From NCBI RefSeq assembly GCF_020515695.1, contig NZ_JAIWJA010000006.1, positions 327,959 through 391,958 of the forward strand: a stretch of DNA of 64,000 bases, written 5' to 3'. Under the pieces are notes generated by a model. That model did no database searches. It was given only the letters and a program-made list of their open reading frames with translations, and was not told the origin of the DNA. The position numbers and the translations under genes are program-made. Source of the stretch: Pseudomonas sp. MWU16-30317. GTDB lineage: Bacteria; Pseudomonadota; Gammaproteobacteria; Pseudomonadales; Pseudomonadaceae. Below, piece by piece: positions 25,136 through 34,886 of the stretch (positions within the stretch are counted from its first letter, which is position 1; each line of letters starts with the position of its first letter).

Positions 25136-26749
25136 TCAAACCGCTCGCATCACTCGATTGCGACCGGCTCGCTTGGCGCTGTACAGCGCTTCATCGGCCA
25201 TGGCTGCCATCATCAGGCTGTCGAGGCGCTCATTGAACTGCACCACCCCGGCGCTGAAGGTGCATGAGAGGTCCTGAGGCTGCGCCGGGTAATGGATTTC
25301 GGCAAAGCGCTCGCGGATTTCGTCGAGTACACCGCAGGCGGCTTCGAGATCGGTGTCGGGCATGACGATGGCGAATTCCTCGCCGCCATAACGGCCGATG
25401 AAATCGGTCTTGCGCAAACGCTGCTTGAGGAACAGCGCCAGGCTCTTGATCACCCGGTCGCCCATGGGGTGGCCGTGGCTGTCGTTGACCTTCTTGAAGT
25501 GGTCGATATCGAGCATGGCGAAGCTCAACGGCTTGCTTTCGCGCACCGCCCGGAAACTGCAGTCTTCGAGCAACTGCAGGATATGCGTGTGGTTATAGAG
25601 CCCGGTCAGGCTGTCGCGCACCATCCGCGCCTTGAGATGGCGCGCGCGGGCGGCACGGTTGCGCACCGTGGTAATCAGGTGCCGCGAGCGGATCGGCTTG
25701 GTGAGGAAGTCGTCACCGCCCTCGCTCATGGCGTCCAGCTGTTTATCCAGATCGTCTTCGGCCGACAGGTAAATGATCGGCACGCTGACATAGCGATCGT
25801 TGTGGCGAATGACCTTGGCCAGCTCGGTGCCGGTGCAGGTGGGCATGTACATGTCGAGGATGATCAAATCGGGCTGGAAGTCCGCCAGCTCGGCCATGGT
25901 CTGGATCGGCTCGGTCAGGGTGCGAGTGACGATGCCGGCACCGTTGAGCAGGCGCTCGGTGTGCATGGCCTGGGCCCGCGAGTCGTCGATGATCAGCACT
26001 TTATAGGGATCGTACTGCGCTACCGAGGTCAGGGTCTCGATTTTCTCCAGCAGGCTCGAGGCTTCCAGCGCCCCGGTCAGGAACTCCTGACCACCGGCAC
26101 GAACGGCGGCCAGGCGGGTGGGCGTGTCGGTTTCGTGCAGACTGAAAAACAGCAGCGGCAGTTTGTTTTCCAGGCCCTGCTGGACTTGCGCAGCCAGTTG
26201 CAGGCCGCGGCCGGTGCCGCCGAAATCGACGTCCATGACGATCGCCGACGGCAGGCGCTCGGCCATGGTCGCCAAGAACACCGTCGGTGTCGGCAACGCC
26301 TGGGCACTGAGCCCGAAGAACTCCAATTGGCGCGCCAGGCGCTCGGCGCGCTCGGCATCTTCGAGCAGCACGAACAGCGGCTTGCGCAGGGGCGGCAATG
26401 GCGTTTCGTCGAGTTTGTCGCCCTGGCGCAGGCCGGTGCGTGAAAGCCGTTGCATCAGCTGGTTGAGCTCACTGATCAACTCGCTATTGAGGCGGCCGCT
26501 ATTGGCATCGACCGCGTCCAGGCAGTTGCGGATACCTTGGGCGAGGACAATGTGCTCCGGTTGTTCGAAGCGTTCGCCGAAGCGCTGCAGGCGCAGGCTC
26601 GCATCGCGCAGTTCGAGTTGACCGCTGCTTGACCATCCGCCCAGCTGCAGACGCTGCCAGATCTCGAGGATCTGACGGGCCTGATGAATGACTCGTTGCG
26701 CAAAAAGCTGCTTGAGCCGATCGCGATTGGGTTCGACAGGTTCTTTCAT
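25136..26749 (-). CDS. gcbA: Two-receiver diguanylate cyclase GcbA
   Basis: A 537-aa cytoplasmic protein with two receiver-like domains (Asp173 in VMDVDFGG; Asp299 in LIILDMYMP) and a C-terminal GGDEF domain. The active site is GGEEF at 455-459, and an RxxD inhibitory site (RKTD, 447-450) sits five residues upstream, so product inhibition is expected. Architecture and position between dsbD and a DUF2333 gene match GcbA/PA4843, which promotes surface attachment through c-di-GMP. The start is uncertain: ATG 26749 (MKEPVEPNRDRL) is preferred, but an in-frame ATG at 26830 would add 27 residues. Confidence 0.85.
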   Translation of the reverse strand: MKEPVEPNRDRLKQLFAQRVIHQARQILEIWQRLQLGGWSSSGQLELRDASLRLQRFGERFEQPEHIVLAQGIRNCLDAVDANSGRLNSELISELNQLMQRLSRTGLRQGDKLDETPLPPLRKPLFVLLEDAERAERLARQLEFFGLSAQALPTPTVFLATMAERLPSAIVMDVDFGGTGRGLQLAAQVQQGLENKLPLLFFSLHETDTPTRLAAVRAGGQEFLTGALEASSLLEKIETLTSVAQYDPYKVLIIDDSRAQAMHTERLLNGAGIVTRTLTEPIQTMAELADFQPDLIILDMYMPTCTGTELAKVIRHNDRYVSVPIIYLSAEDDLDKQLDAMSEGGDDFLTKPIRSRHLITTVRNRAARARHLKARMVRDSLTGLYNHTHILQLLEDCSFRAVRESKPLSFAMLDIDHFKKVNDSHGHPMGDRVIKSLALFLKQRLRKTDFIGRYGGEEFAIVMPDTDLEAACGVLDEIRERFAEIHYPAQPQDLSCTFSAGVVQFNERLDSLMMAAMADEALYSAKRAGRNRVMRAV

Positions 26750-27052
26750 GGCCGACTGCGTATCTGGATGAACGAACGAATTGAGTAGTGGCTCTATGCT
26801 AGCAGTTCTCGGGATTTCATTCCGGGTCATACGTCACTTTGTAACTGGATTTTAATTATTCAATTTATGACTGTCCGGTCGGTTATGCCCGGTGGCCTGC
26901 TTGATTTATAGTGCAGGATTGCTGTGGTACGGCTGTCGCGCCTGCATGGCCTGAGCGTCGCAGCGAGCGCAACAATGTTTGCTGCGCTAAGGCACCCTGC
27001 GGGTACATGGCGGTCGAACCCCATGAACTCGGCGATTGAAAGGATAAAAACG
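26750..27052. other. 303-bp divergent promoter region of gcbA and the DUF2333 gene
   Basis: It holds an AT-rich core around 26845-26870 (runs such as AATTATTCAATTTATGA), the likely overlapping promoter zone of the two divergent genes. Part of it is read through if gcbA starts at 26830. No hairpin or further gene is convincing. Confidence 0.5.
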
Positions 27053-28138
27053 ATGCTGGACTGGAAAAACCGCACGGACAAAGCCGAGGCGCGCAGCAGC
27101 GCTGGCACGCCAGGCACCTCTCGTGGCGGGCGTGGCGGGTACTGGAAAACCCTGTTTCTGAGCCGCGCCCTGCTGTCGGTGGTGGCGGTGTACCTGATCG
27201 TCACCGGCCTGCTGGGCTGGTACTGGAGCCAGGAACCCGCTTTGTTTCCCGTCCAGCAGGACGCCCAGGCCGCCGCTCAGCGTGACGGCCGGCAGATGGT
27301 GGTGGGTTACACCACGGTCGAAACCCTCAAGGAGGTCGCCGGCACTTTGCTCAACAAGCCGGGCGGTTACCTGTCCAACGACCGCTTTCCGCCGGGCCTG
27401 TGGCTCGACAATATTCCGAGCTGGGAATTTGGCGTGTTGGTCCAGGTGCGCGACATGAGCCGGGCGATGCGCAAGGATTTCGCCCGCTCGCAATCGCAGT
27501 CGGCTGAAGATCCGGATCTGGCCCAGGCCGAGCCGCGCTTCAACTTCGACAACCGCAGCTGGTTGTGGCCATCGAGCGAGTCGGAATTCCAGCAGGGCAT
27601 CAACTCTCTGAGCCGTTATCAAGCACGTCTATCCGATCCGGCGCAGAAGAACGCGCTGTTCTATGCCCGTGCCGACAACCTCAACAACTGGCTGGGGGAT
27701 GTTGGTACGCGCCTGGGTTCGTTGTCTCAGCGCCTGTCGGCCAGCGTTGGTCGGGTCAAGCTCAATCGGCCGTTGAAGACCGATGTGCAACTGGCACCGG
27801 GCGAAGTGCCGCAGGTCGACGAGTCGGTGGAAGAGACGCCGTGGCTGCAGATCGACAACGTGTTCTATGAGGCCCGCGGTCAGGCCTGGGCGTTGTCCCA
27901 TCTGCTGCGAGCGGTTGAGGTCGACTTCGCCGACGTGCTGGCCAAGAAGAACGCCACGGTCAGCGTACGTCAGATCATCCGCGAGCTGGAGGCCTCTCAA
28001 GAGCCGGTATGGAGCCCGATGATCCTCAACGGCAGTGGTTTTGGGGTCCTCGCCAACCACTCGCTGGTCATGGCCAACTATATTTCCCGCGCCAACGCCG
28101 CAGTCATCGATCTGCGCCAACTGCTGTCGCAGGGCTGA
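27053..28138 (+). CDS. DUF2333 family membrane-anchored protein
   Basis: A 361-aa protein from ATG 27053, which has AAAGGA eight bases upstream. A Gly/Ser/Arg-rich N-terminus is followed by one membrane helix (about 40-60, ALLSVVAVYLIVTGLLGWYW) and a large periplasmic domain. It matches the conserved DUF2333 protein next to gcbA in pseudomonads (PA4842). The function is not known. The stop is 3 bases before the start of the Nudix gene, so they are probably co-transcribed. Confidence 0.85.
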   Translation: MLDWKNRTDKAEARSSAGTPGTSRGGRGGYWKTLFLSRALLSVVAVYLIVTGLLGWYWSQEPALFPVQQDAQAAAQRDGRQMVVGYTTVETLKEVAGTLLNKPGGYLSNDRFPPGLWLDNIPSWEFGVLVQVRDMSRAMRKDFARSQSQSAEDPDLAQAEPRFNFDNRSWLWPSSESEFQQGINSLSRYQARLSDPAQKNALFYARADNLNNWLGDVGTRLGSLSQRLSASVGRVKLNRPLKTDVQLAPGEVPQVDESVEETPWLQIDNVFYEARGQAWALSHLLRAVEVDFADVLAKKNATVSVRQIIRELEASQEPVWSPMILNGSGFGVLANHSLVMANYISRANAAVIDLRQLLSQG

Positions 28139-28141
28139 CCC

Positions 28142-28678
28142 GTGGTTGTCTGCGAACGGGAGGCCGCCCACCGGGCCGCCTCCGACGCCGAGCTGGTAGC
28201 CTGGGTCGACGAGCACGACCAATTGCAGGGCGCGCTCGAGCGCGCGCAGTTGCGCGAGCGCGGCCTGATTGGCCGCGGTACCTTTATCCTGTTGTTCAAT
28301 TCCACTGGCGAGTTGTGCGTGCATCGGCGCACGTTGAGCAAGGCTATCTACCCGGGCTACTGGGATGTGGCGGCTGGCGGCATGGTCCAGGGTGACGAGA
28401 GCTACGCTGAGTCAGCGGCACGCGAGCTTGAGGAAGAGCTGGGCGTTGGTGGCGTGGCGCTCACGGCTCACGAGCATTTTCTGTTCGATCAGCGTGGCAA
28501 TCGGCTCTGGTGCGCGGTGTTTTCCGCCGTATGGGACGGCCCGTTGCGGTTGCAGCCCGAAGAAGTGCTGGAAGCCCGATTTGTGCCGGTGGAGCAAGCG
28601 CTGGCCGAGAGCGAGATCATGGATTACTGCCCTGATTCGATTGCGGCCTTGCACCGGGTATTGGCGGATCGGCGCTAG
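28142..28678 (+). CDS. Nudix hydrolase, YfcD type
   Basis: A 178-aa protein with a complete Nudix box, G-x5-E-x7-RELEEELGV, in the segment following AAGGMVQGDES (about 78-101). This motif binds Mg2+ and hydrolyses nucleoside diphosphates linked to another group; the natural substrate is unknown. GTG start at 28142, 3 bases after the upstream stop. The neighbours (DUF2333 before, yciH after) match PA4842-PA4840. Confidence 0.88.
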   Translation: MVVCEREAAHRAASDAELVAWVDEHDQLQGALERAQLRERGLIGRGTFILLFNSTGELCVHRRTLSKAIYPGYWDVAAGGMVQGDESYAESAARELEEELGVGGVALTAHEHFLFDQRGNRLWCAVFSAVWDGPLRLQPEEVLEARFVPVEQALAESEIMDYCPDSIAALHRVLADRR

Positions 28679-28822
28679 GCGCCACCGTACCGCCCCCTGC
28701 AAGCTGCGCCAGGTGTGACCAAGTCGCATTTTGCCCCAACGATGGCGCATCACTGCACTTAGCAGCGCCGACATTTGCCGTTACACTAGCGCGCCATGGT
28801 TCACCTCAGCAGAGGGGTCATT

Positions 28823-29194
28823 TTGGCCAAGAAAGCTTCATCCTTCGCCGCGCTCGGCGGCCTGGTGTTTTCCACCGACAGTGGCCGGCATTGCCCCGAC
28901 TGTCGCCAGCCCGTCGACGCCTGCACCTGCAAGCAGACCGCCATCCCGGAAGGGGATGGCATTGCCCGTGTGCGCCGTGAAAGCAAAGGCCGTGGCGGCA
29001 AGACGGTGACCACCGTAACGGGTGTGCCCTTGGCGCCAGACGCTCTCAAGGAGCTGGCGACGACACTCAAGCGTCGCTGCGGCACCGGCGGGGCACTCAA
29101 GGATGGGGTGATCGAGATCCAGGGCGAGCATGTCGAGTTGCTGTTGGCCGAGCTGATCAAGCTGGGTTTCAAGGCGAAGAAGTCAGGCGGCTGA
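28823..29194 (+). CDS. yciH: SUI1/eIF1-like translation factor YciH
   Basis: A 123-aa protein. A Cys-rich N-terminal segment (CPDC, CTC at about 22-35) precedes an eIF1/SUI1 fold with the ALKDGVIEIQG strand. Bacterial YciH has been linked to fidelity of translation initiation. The start is TTG 28823, giving MAKKASSFAALGGLVFSTDSG with AGAGGGG upstream. An in-frame ATG at 28796 adds nine residues atypical for the family and has no site. Confidence 0.9.
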   Translation: MAKKASSFAALGGLVFSTDSGRHCPDCRQPVDACTCKQTAIPEGDGIARVRRESKGRGGKTVTTVTGVPLAPDALKELATTLKRRCGTGGALKDGVIEIQGEHVELLLAELIKLGFKAKKSGG

Positions 29195-29326
29195 GGCCGT
29201 ACTTTCTAAACTTGACGGCACGGCCAGGGTCTACCCTGCCACACGTCAACAATCGTCATCTTTATTTTCTACACTGAGCGGCCCGCGGGCCGGGCAGTGA
29301 TATTCGACTTCTCACAGGGGACCTAG

Positions 29327-31240
29327 ATGTCCGTACGACGCACACGCAAAGACGATGGCAGCCAATGGACCGTGGCCGACAGCCGCAGTGTTTACGGGAT
29401 CCGCCATTGGGGCGCGGGCTATTTCGCCATCAGCGAGAACGGCCGTGTCGAAGTACGCCCCAACGGGCCGAACAGCGCGCCCATCGACCTCTACGAGCAG
29501 GTCGAGGAATTGCGTAAAAGCGGTCTGTCGCTGCCGTTGCTGGTGCGCTTCCCCGACATCCTGCAAGACCGCGTGCGCCAGTTGACGGGCGCGTTCGATG
29601 CCAATATCGCGCGTCTCGAGTACCAGTCGCAATACACCGCGCTGTACCCGATCAAGGTCAACCAGCAGGAGGCAGTGGTCGAAAACATCATTGCCACCCA
29701 GAACGTGTCGATCGGCCTCGAGGCCGGTTCCAAGCCAGAGCTGCTGGCGGTGCTGGCATTGGCGCCCAAGGGCGGGACCATCGTCTGCAACGGTTACAAG
29801 GACCGCGAGTTCATCCGCCTGGCGCTGATCGGCCAGAAGCTGGGGCACAACGTTTTCATCGTGATCGAGAAGGAATCCGAAGTTGCGCTGGTGATCGAGG
29901 AGGCTGCCGAACTCAAGGTCAAGCCGCAGGTCGGCCTGCGTGTGCGACTGTCGTCCCTGGCGTCGAGCAAGTGGGCGGACACCGGTGGTGAAAAGTCCAA
30001 GTTCGGCTTGTCGGCCGCGCAGTTGCTGTCGGTGGTCGAGCGTTTCCGCGCTGCCGACCTCGATCAAGGCATTCGCCTGCTGCACTTCCACATGGGCTCG
30101 CAGATCGCCAACCTGGCGGACTACCAGCACGGCTTCAAGGAAGCCATCCGTTACTACGGCGAACTGCGCTCGCTGGGCCTGCCGGTCGATCACATCGACG
30201 TCGGTGGCGGCCTGGGTGTCGACTACGACGGTACCCACTCGCGCAATGCCAGCTCGATCAACTACGACATGGACGATTACGCCGGTGTCGTGGTGGGCAT
30301 GCTCAAGGAATTCTGCGATGCGCAGGGCATGCCGCATCCGCATATCTTCTCCGAAAGCGGACGCTCGCTGACCGCGCACCACGCCGTGCTGGTGGTGCAA
30401 GTGACTGACGTCGAGCGCCACAACGACGACGTCCCGCAAATCGAAGACAAGTCCAGCCTGCCGGAAACCCTGCAATGGCTGGTCGACCTGCTGGGACCGA
30501 CCGATATCGAGATGGTCACCGAGAACTACTGGCGCGCCACTCACTACATCAGTGACATCGCCACCCAGTACGCCGACGGCAAGGTCACGCTGGCACAAAA
30601 GGCCCTGGCCGAGCAGTGCTACTTCGCCGTCTGCCGGCGTCTGCACAATTCACTCAAGGCCCGCCAGCGCTCCCATCGCCAGGTGCTCGACGAACTCAAC
30701 GACAAGCTTGCCGACAAGTACATCTGCAACTTCTCGGTGTTCCAGAGCCTTCCCGATACATGGGCCATCGGCCAGGTGTTGCCGATCCTGCCATTGCATC
30801 GCCTTGACGAAGAACCGCTGCGCCGCGCCGTGCTGCAGGACCTGACGTGCGACTCCGACGGCAAGATCAAGCAGTACGTCGACGAGCAGAGCATCGAGAC
30901 CAGCCTGCCGGTGCACGCGGTCAACGAGGGTGAGGATTACCTGCTGGGTATCTTCCTGGTGGGCGCCTATCAGGAAATCCTCGGTGACATGCACAACCTG
31001 TTCGGCGACACCGACTCGGTGAACATCTATCAGACGCCAAGTGGCGAGGTTTACCACGCAGGCATCGAGACTCACGACACCATCGAGGACATGCTGCGCT
31101 ATGTGCATTTGTCCCCCGAGGAGTTGATGACTCACTACCGCGACAAGGTGGCCAGTGCGCGCATCAGCCCGCGCGAGCGTACTCAGTATCTGGACGCATT
31201 GCGCCTGGGCCTGACGCGCTCTTCGTATCTGTCGTCGTAA
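29327..31240 (+). CDS. speA: Biosynthetic arginine decarboxylase SpeA
   Basis: A 637-aa PLP enzyme of the large biosynthetic ADC type. The PLP lysine lies in YPIKVNQ (Lys110), with the DHIDVGGGLGVDY Gly-rich phosphate loop downstream. It decarboxylates arginine to agmatine, the entry to putrescine synthesis. The ATG is preceded by AGGGGA. It follows yciH after 132 bases. Full family length. Confidence 0.97.
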   Translation: MSVRRTRKDDGSQWTVADSRSVYGIRHWGAGYFAISENGRVEVRPNGPNSAPIDLYEQVEELRKSGLSLPLLVRFPDILQDRVRQLTGAFDANIARLEYQSQYTALYPIKVNQQEAVVENIIATQNVSIGLEAGSKPELLAVLALAPKGGTIVCNGYKDREFIRLALIGQKLGHNVFIVIEKESEVALVIEEAAELKVKPQVGLRVRLSSLASSKWADTGGEKSKFGLSAAQLLSVVERFRAADLDQGIRLLHFHMGSQIANLADYQHGFKEAIRYYGELRSLGLPVDHIDVGGGLGVDYDGTHSRNASSINYDMDDYAGVVVGMLKEFCDAQGMPHPHIFSESGRSLTAHHAVLVVQVTDVERHNDDVPQIEDKSSLPETLQWLVDLLGPTDIEMVTENYWRATHYISDIATQYADGKVTLAQKALAEQCYFAVCRRLHNSLKARQRSHRQVLDELNDKLADKYICNFSVFQSLPDTWAIGQVLPILPLHRLDEEPLRRAVLQDLTCDSDGKIKQYVDEQSIETSLPVHAVNEGEDYLLGIFLVGAYQEILGDMHNLFGDTDSVNIYQTPSGEVYHAGIETHDTIEDMLRYVHLSPEELMTHYRDKVASARISPRERTQYLDALRLGLTRSSYLSS

Positions 31241-31244
31241 GTCG

Positions 31245-32108
31245 ATGATCAAGGCACTCGGGGTCGCGATGATGGCAATCTTCATGGCGGCCCTGAGTGG
31301 CTGTTCGGGGCTACAGCTGCTGGACAGCATCACGCCATCGAGCGGTTATACCCGCACGGCGGACATTGCCTATGGCAGTGATCCGCGCCAGCGCCTGGAT
31401 GTCTATCAGCCGTTGCAGACCGCCGCTGGACAGCCCGTGGTGGTGTTCTTTTACGGTGGCAGCTGGAACAGCGGTGCTGGTGGCCAGTATCGCTACGTGG
31501 CGCGTGCGTTGGCCAAGCGGGGGATTACCGTGGTGGTCGCCGACTATCGCCTGTACCCGCAGGTGCGTTACCCCGCCTTTCTTGAAGACAACGCCCAGGC
31601 CGTCGGCTGGACTCATCAGCATATCGGCGAATACGGCGGCAACCCGCAACGCTTGTTCTTGATGGGGCACAGCTCGGGCGCTTACAACGCCTCGATGCTG
31701 GCGCTCGATGGGCGCTGGTTGCAGGCGGTGGGCATGCGGCCGGCGGATCTGCGCGGCTGGATCGGCCTGGCCGGCCCTTACGACTTCTTGCCGATCGAAA
31801 ACCCTGAAGTGAGGCCGGTGTTCTTCTTTCCGGATTCACCGCCTGATTCTCAGCCGATCAATCATGTCAGCGCCGACGGTGCGCCTGTGTTGTTGATCGC
31901 TGCCAATTCCGACAGCTACGTCAATCCGCAGCGCAACACCGCGGGCCTGGCCAAGCGTCTGCGGGCCGAGGGCGTGTCGGTGGAGGAGCGCTATTACGCT
32001 CGGGTCAATCACATGACCCTGGTGGGCGCCTTCGCCTGGCCGCTGGCCTGGATGGCGCCGGTCACGGATGAAGTGGTTCGTTTTGTCATGGCACCCCCAG
32101 GCGCTTGA
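31245..32108 (+). CDS. Lipoprotein alpha/beta hydrolase
   Basis: A 287-aa protein with a lipoprotein signal (LSGC, acylated Cys20). The fold is of the carboxylesterase/acetyl-hydrolase type: an FYGGSW oxyanion segment, nucleophile Ser in GHSSGA, and a His in a VNHMTLVG context near the C-terminus. It probably acts as an esterase or peptidase at the inner or outer membrane; the substrate is unknown. It starts 4 bases after speA and may be read through from it. Confidence 0.8.
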   Translation: MIKALGVAMMAIFMAALSGCSGLQLLDSITPSSGYTRTADIAYGSDPRQRLDVYQPLQTAAGQPVVVFFYGGSWNSGAGGQYRYVARALAKRGITVVVADYRLYPQVRYPAFLEDNAQAVGWTHQHIGEYGGNPQRLFLMGHSSGAYNASMLALDGRWLQAVGMRPADLRGWIGLAGPYDFLPIENPEVRPVFFFPDSPPDSQPINHVSADGAPVLLIAANSDSYVNPQRNTAGLAKRLRAEGVSVEERYYARVNHMTLVGAFAWPLAWMAPVTDEVVRFVMAPPGA

Positions 32109-32246
32109 CCCTGTGGGACCGAGCATCGCGAGCGGCGGGCCCTGCGCTATCCCCTGATCCGGCGTTGGTGCTGAGGGCGTCTTCGCGGGTCAATACAGTC
32201 GTTGCGGCCAAGCACTGAGTCTCCACTGGGATGGCAGTTGTCGGTA

Positions 32247-33584
32247 TCAATCGAACCAGGCGTGCCGCTGCTGCAAACGCCAGGCAATGATGCCCTGGGT
32301 GATCGCCCGCAGCGCCATGAACAGCAGAAAACTGATCCACAGCCCATGATTGCCCAGCCCTTGGGTGAGCCAGCCGACCGGCAACACCAGCAGCAGGCTG
32401 ATGACCATGCCGTTGCGCATCTCCCGCGCGCGGGTGGCGCCGATGAACAGCCCGTCCAGCAAATAGCTCCACACCGCTATCAGGGGCAACAAGGCCAGAT
32501 AGGCCAGATAGTGATCGGCTGTTTCGCGCACGGCGAGGATGTCAGTCTGCAGGGCGATGAACAGATGCCCACCGAGCAGGAAGAACGCCGCGAACGCTAC
32601 GCTGGCCAACAATGACCAGCCACCGGCCACCACCATCGAACGTCTCAATGCCACTCGATCACGGGCACCGATAGCGTGGCCGCACAGGGCCTCCACGGCG
32701 TGGGCCAAGCCATCCAGCGCCTGGGCGGTGAGCAGCAGGCCGTTGAGCAGCAAGGCGTTGGCCGCCACGGTGGCATCGCCCAGGCGTGCGCCCTGCACGG
32801 TGATAAGGTAGAACACCGCCTGCAATGCCATGCTGCGGATGAAGATATCGCGGTTGACGGTCAGCAGCGGCTGCCAGCTGCGCCATAGCTTCAACGCTGC
32901 CCAGGCCATGTGGCCTGGGTAGGCCCGCAGTGCCGGGCGGGTGAGCCACAGGCCGATGAACACCGCGACCCACTCGGAAATCACCGACGCCTGGGCGCTG
33001 CCCACCACCCCCCAGTTGAGCCCCAGTACGAACCACAGGTTGAGGACGATGTTCAGGCTGTTGGTGGTCAGCAGTATGATCAGCGGCGCGCGGGCGTTTT
33101 GAGTGCCGAGAAACCAGCCCACCAGCGCGTAGCTCGCCAATGCGGCGGGCAAGCCGAACAGCCGGGTGTAGAAAAAGTCCAGGGTGCTTTGCAGCAACTC
33201 TGGCGAGGGATGCATCAAGTCCAGCGACACGCGCACGAAGGGCTCGGCACAAAGGGTCAGTACGGCGGTCAACAACAGCGCCAGCAGCAGGCCTTGCACC
33301 AGGACCTGGCGCAGCCTGCCGCCGTCGTTGCGCCCGGCGGCCTGAGCGGCAAAGCCGGTAGCGCCCATGCGCAGGAACCCCATCGACCACGCCAGCAGCC
33401 CGTACAGACTGCCGCCCACCGCCACGGCGCCCAGTTGATGGGCGTGGGGCAGGTGGCCGATCACGGTGCTATCGACCAGGGTGACAAGTGGGCCGGAAAG
33501 ATTGGACAGGATCATCGGCGCTGCCAGCGCCCAGACCCGGCGGTGGGTCGGGCGATCGCGCCAGTCGTTGAGTAATTGGGACAT
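32247..33584 (-). CDS. MATE family exporter, DinF-like
   Basis: A 445-aa inner-membrane protein with about 12 hydrophobic helices and two similar halves, starting MSQLLNDWRDRPTHRRVWAL with AAGGAG upstream of the ATG at 33584. The layout fits the DinF branch of MATE transporters, which export organic cations or oxidised compounds using H+ or Na+. An upstream in-frame extension runs into the REP repeat and is rejected. Substrate not predictable. Confidence 0.88.
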   Translation of the reverse strand: MSQLLNDWRDRPTHRRVWALAAPMILSNLSGPLVTLVDSTVIGHLPHAHQLGAVAVGGSLYGLLAWSMGFLRMGATGFAAQAAGRNDGGRLRQVLVQGLLLALLLTAVLTLCAEPFVRVSLDLMHPSPELLQSTLDFFYTRLFGLPAALASYALVGWFLGTQNARAPLIILLTTNSLNIVLNLWFVLGLNWGVVGSAQASVISEWVAVFIGLWLTRPALRAYPGHMAWAALKLWRSWQPLLTVNRDIFIRSMALQAVFYLITVQGARLGDATVAANALLLNGLLLTAQALDGLAHAVEALCGHAIGARDRVALRRSMVVAGGWSLLASVAFAAFFLLGGHLFIALQTDILAVRETADHYLAYLALLPLIAVWSYLLDGLFIGATRAREMRNGMVISLLLVLPVGWLTQGLGNHGLWISFLLFMALRAITQGIIAWRLQQRHAWFD

Positions 33585-33639
33585 GCAGGCTCCTTTCAGG
33601 CCCGCATTGTAGCCGTGTGTCAGGCGGTTGTAGATGAAT

Positions 33640-33745
33640 CCAGCGTGCCCTTCCGCGAGCAAGCTGTGCTCCCACAGGCGCACGACCCCTGAGCTGCTTG
33701 CACGGTGCAAGCAAGGTTTGCCCGCGAAAGCGTCAGCCCAGGCGA
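33640..33745. repeat. REP-type palindromic repeats
   Basis: Contains GCAAGCTGTGCTCCCACAG and the hairpin GCTTGCA-CGG-TGCAAGC, then TTGCCCGCGAA. The same words appear after the Ca2+/H+ antiporter gene (51070-51130). This is the common extragenic palindrome family of fluorescent pseudomonads, placed between the MATE gene and a small membrane-protein gene. Confidence 0.7.
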
Positions 33746-33753
33746 CCGCGTTT

Positions 33754-34047
33754 TCAATGCACTATCCAGCTCAACAACCACAGCCCCAGTACCGCCCAGA
33801 TGATCCCGCTGATGATCGCGCCGCGCATGAATGCCCGGACCGCCGAATACAGCAACAACAGGCCGACGATCAGCGCGGCGATGCTGATCAATGAAGTGTT
33901 CATCCCCAGCGTGCGCGCCAGGCCGTCGACGAAGTTGCCACCGGCATGGCCGAGCATGTTGAAGAACCAGCCGAAGGTATCGATGATGAATTTGATCACT
34001 GCGCCGAATGCCTGGCCCAGCCATTCGAAAAAGCTTTCTACATACAT
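33754..34047 (-). CDS. Small membrane protein of unknown function
   Basis: A 97-aa protein from ATG 34047 (MYVESFFEWLGQAFGAVIKF) with AGGACG upstream. Two or three hydrophobic helices fill most of it (about 12-35, 50-72, 76-96). No family recognised. It is followed on the same strand by a REP element and the MATE gene. Confidence 0.65.
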   Translation of the reverse strand: MYVESFFEWLGQAFGAVIKFIIDTFGWFFNMLGHAGGNFVDGLARTLGMNTSLISIAALIVGLLLLYSAVRAFMRGAIISGIIWAVLGLWLLSWIVH

Positions 34048-34254
34048 TGAGAGTGTCGTCCTGATGAAAGTGCCGGAGTATGCGCTGGATCTCAGCCTTG
34101 GGCCATCTGACACCATGCGGAGTTCCCTGGGCGCGGGCAAGGACTATCGAAATGCATTGGGGATGACATCATGATTTTTCGCAAGCAGGGCCGGCCTCTT
34201 CGCGAGCGAGCGTTGCGCCTGTAGTGGAGCGGCGCAGTGCTCAGTACTCAGGGC

Positions 34255-34725
34255 TCAGTGCACCCAGGCGAGCGCAGCCAGAAATCCTGCCAGCAGAAAT
34301 GGCGCCACGGGCAGCGTGGTCTGCGCATCAGGACCCAGATTGGCCAGGCGCAGGCGCCACTTCTTGTTGAACAGTTTCCACAGCCTGGGCATGACCAGCA
34401 TCCAGGCGGCGGCGATGACCCCAGCGCCGACCAAAGTGCCGATCAGGTGCAATTCGTCGGTGGCCAGGGCCAGACTGCCCAGCAGTTTCACATCCGCAGC
34501 GGCCAGGCGGCCCATGAGGTGGGCGGGGAGTGTCAGGGCCATGCTCAGCGCCAGGGCGAAGGCTCCTTCTGGCACGCTGGCGCCCATCCAGGTATGGCCG
34601 GTAGTGAACAGGTAAAGGAGTGCGCATAGGCCGCCTCCCAGTGTCAGTCCATCGGCGATCTGCCGCAGACGGATGTCCTGTTCAGCACACAGGGTGAACC
34701 AGATCAACAAGACGAGGCTTTGCAT
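34255..34725 (-). CDS. Prepilin peptidase-like (A24 family) small membrane protein
   Basis: A 156-aa membrane protein starting MQSLVLLIWFTLCAEQDIRL. It has the two aspartates of A24 aspartic peptidases: one in AEQDIRLRQIAD and one in LAAADVKLLGSLAL, where the usual GxGD is AAAD. It is the size of CpaA/TadV-type minimal peptidases and lacks the N-methyltransferase domain of PilD. No pilin genes are adjacent, so its substrate is unclear. A GTG four codons upstream (34737) is an alternative start. Confidence 0.7.
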   Translation of the reverse strand: MQSLVLLIWFTLCAEQDIRLRQIADGLTLGGGLCALLYLFTTGHTWMGASVPEGAFALALSMALTLPAHLMGRLAAADVKLLGSLALATDELHLIGTLVGAGVIAAAWMLVMPRLWKLFNKKWRLRLANLGPDAQTTLPVAPFLLAGFLAALAWVH

Positions 34726-34773
34726 CGGGTAATACACATCCCTGGCAAGCGTTGGATCGGAAAGCTCTGGATC

Positions 34774-34811
34774 GAAAAACCGGGCTTTGCCCGAGGGTGT
34801 TTCAAACACCC
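34774..34811 (-). terminator. Intrinsic terminator after the DUF4136 pair, plus adjacent palindrome
   Basis: On the minus strand CGGGC-AAA-GCCCG is followed by GTTTTTC (complement of 34774-34780), a compact terminator. Just upstream of it (34795-34811) is the palindrome GGGTGTTT-C-AAACACCC, which could form a second stem. Together they end the lipoprotein operon transcribed from 36079. Confidence 0.75.
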
Positions 34812-34886
34812 CCCTTATCGATTTAGTACGCAAACCGGTCCCGGTCAAGCTCGCCACTGAAATCCTTGCCGTGGCGGTCAGCTTTA

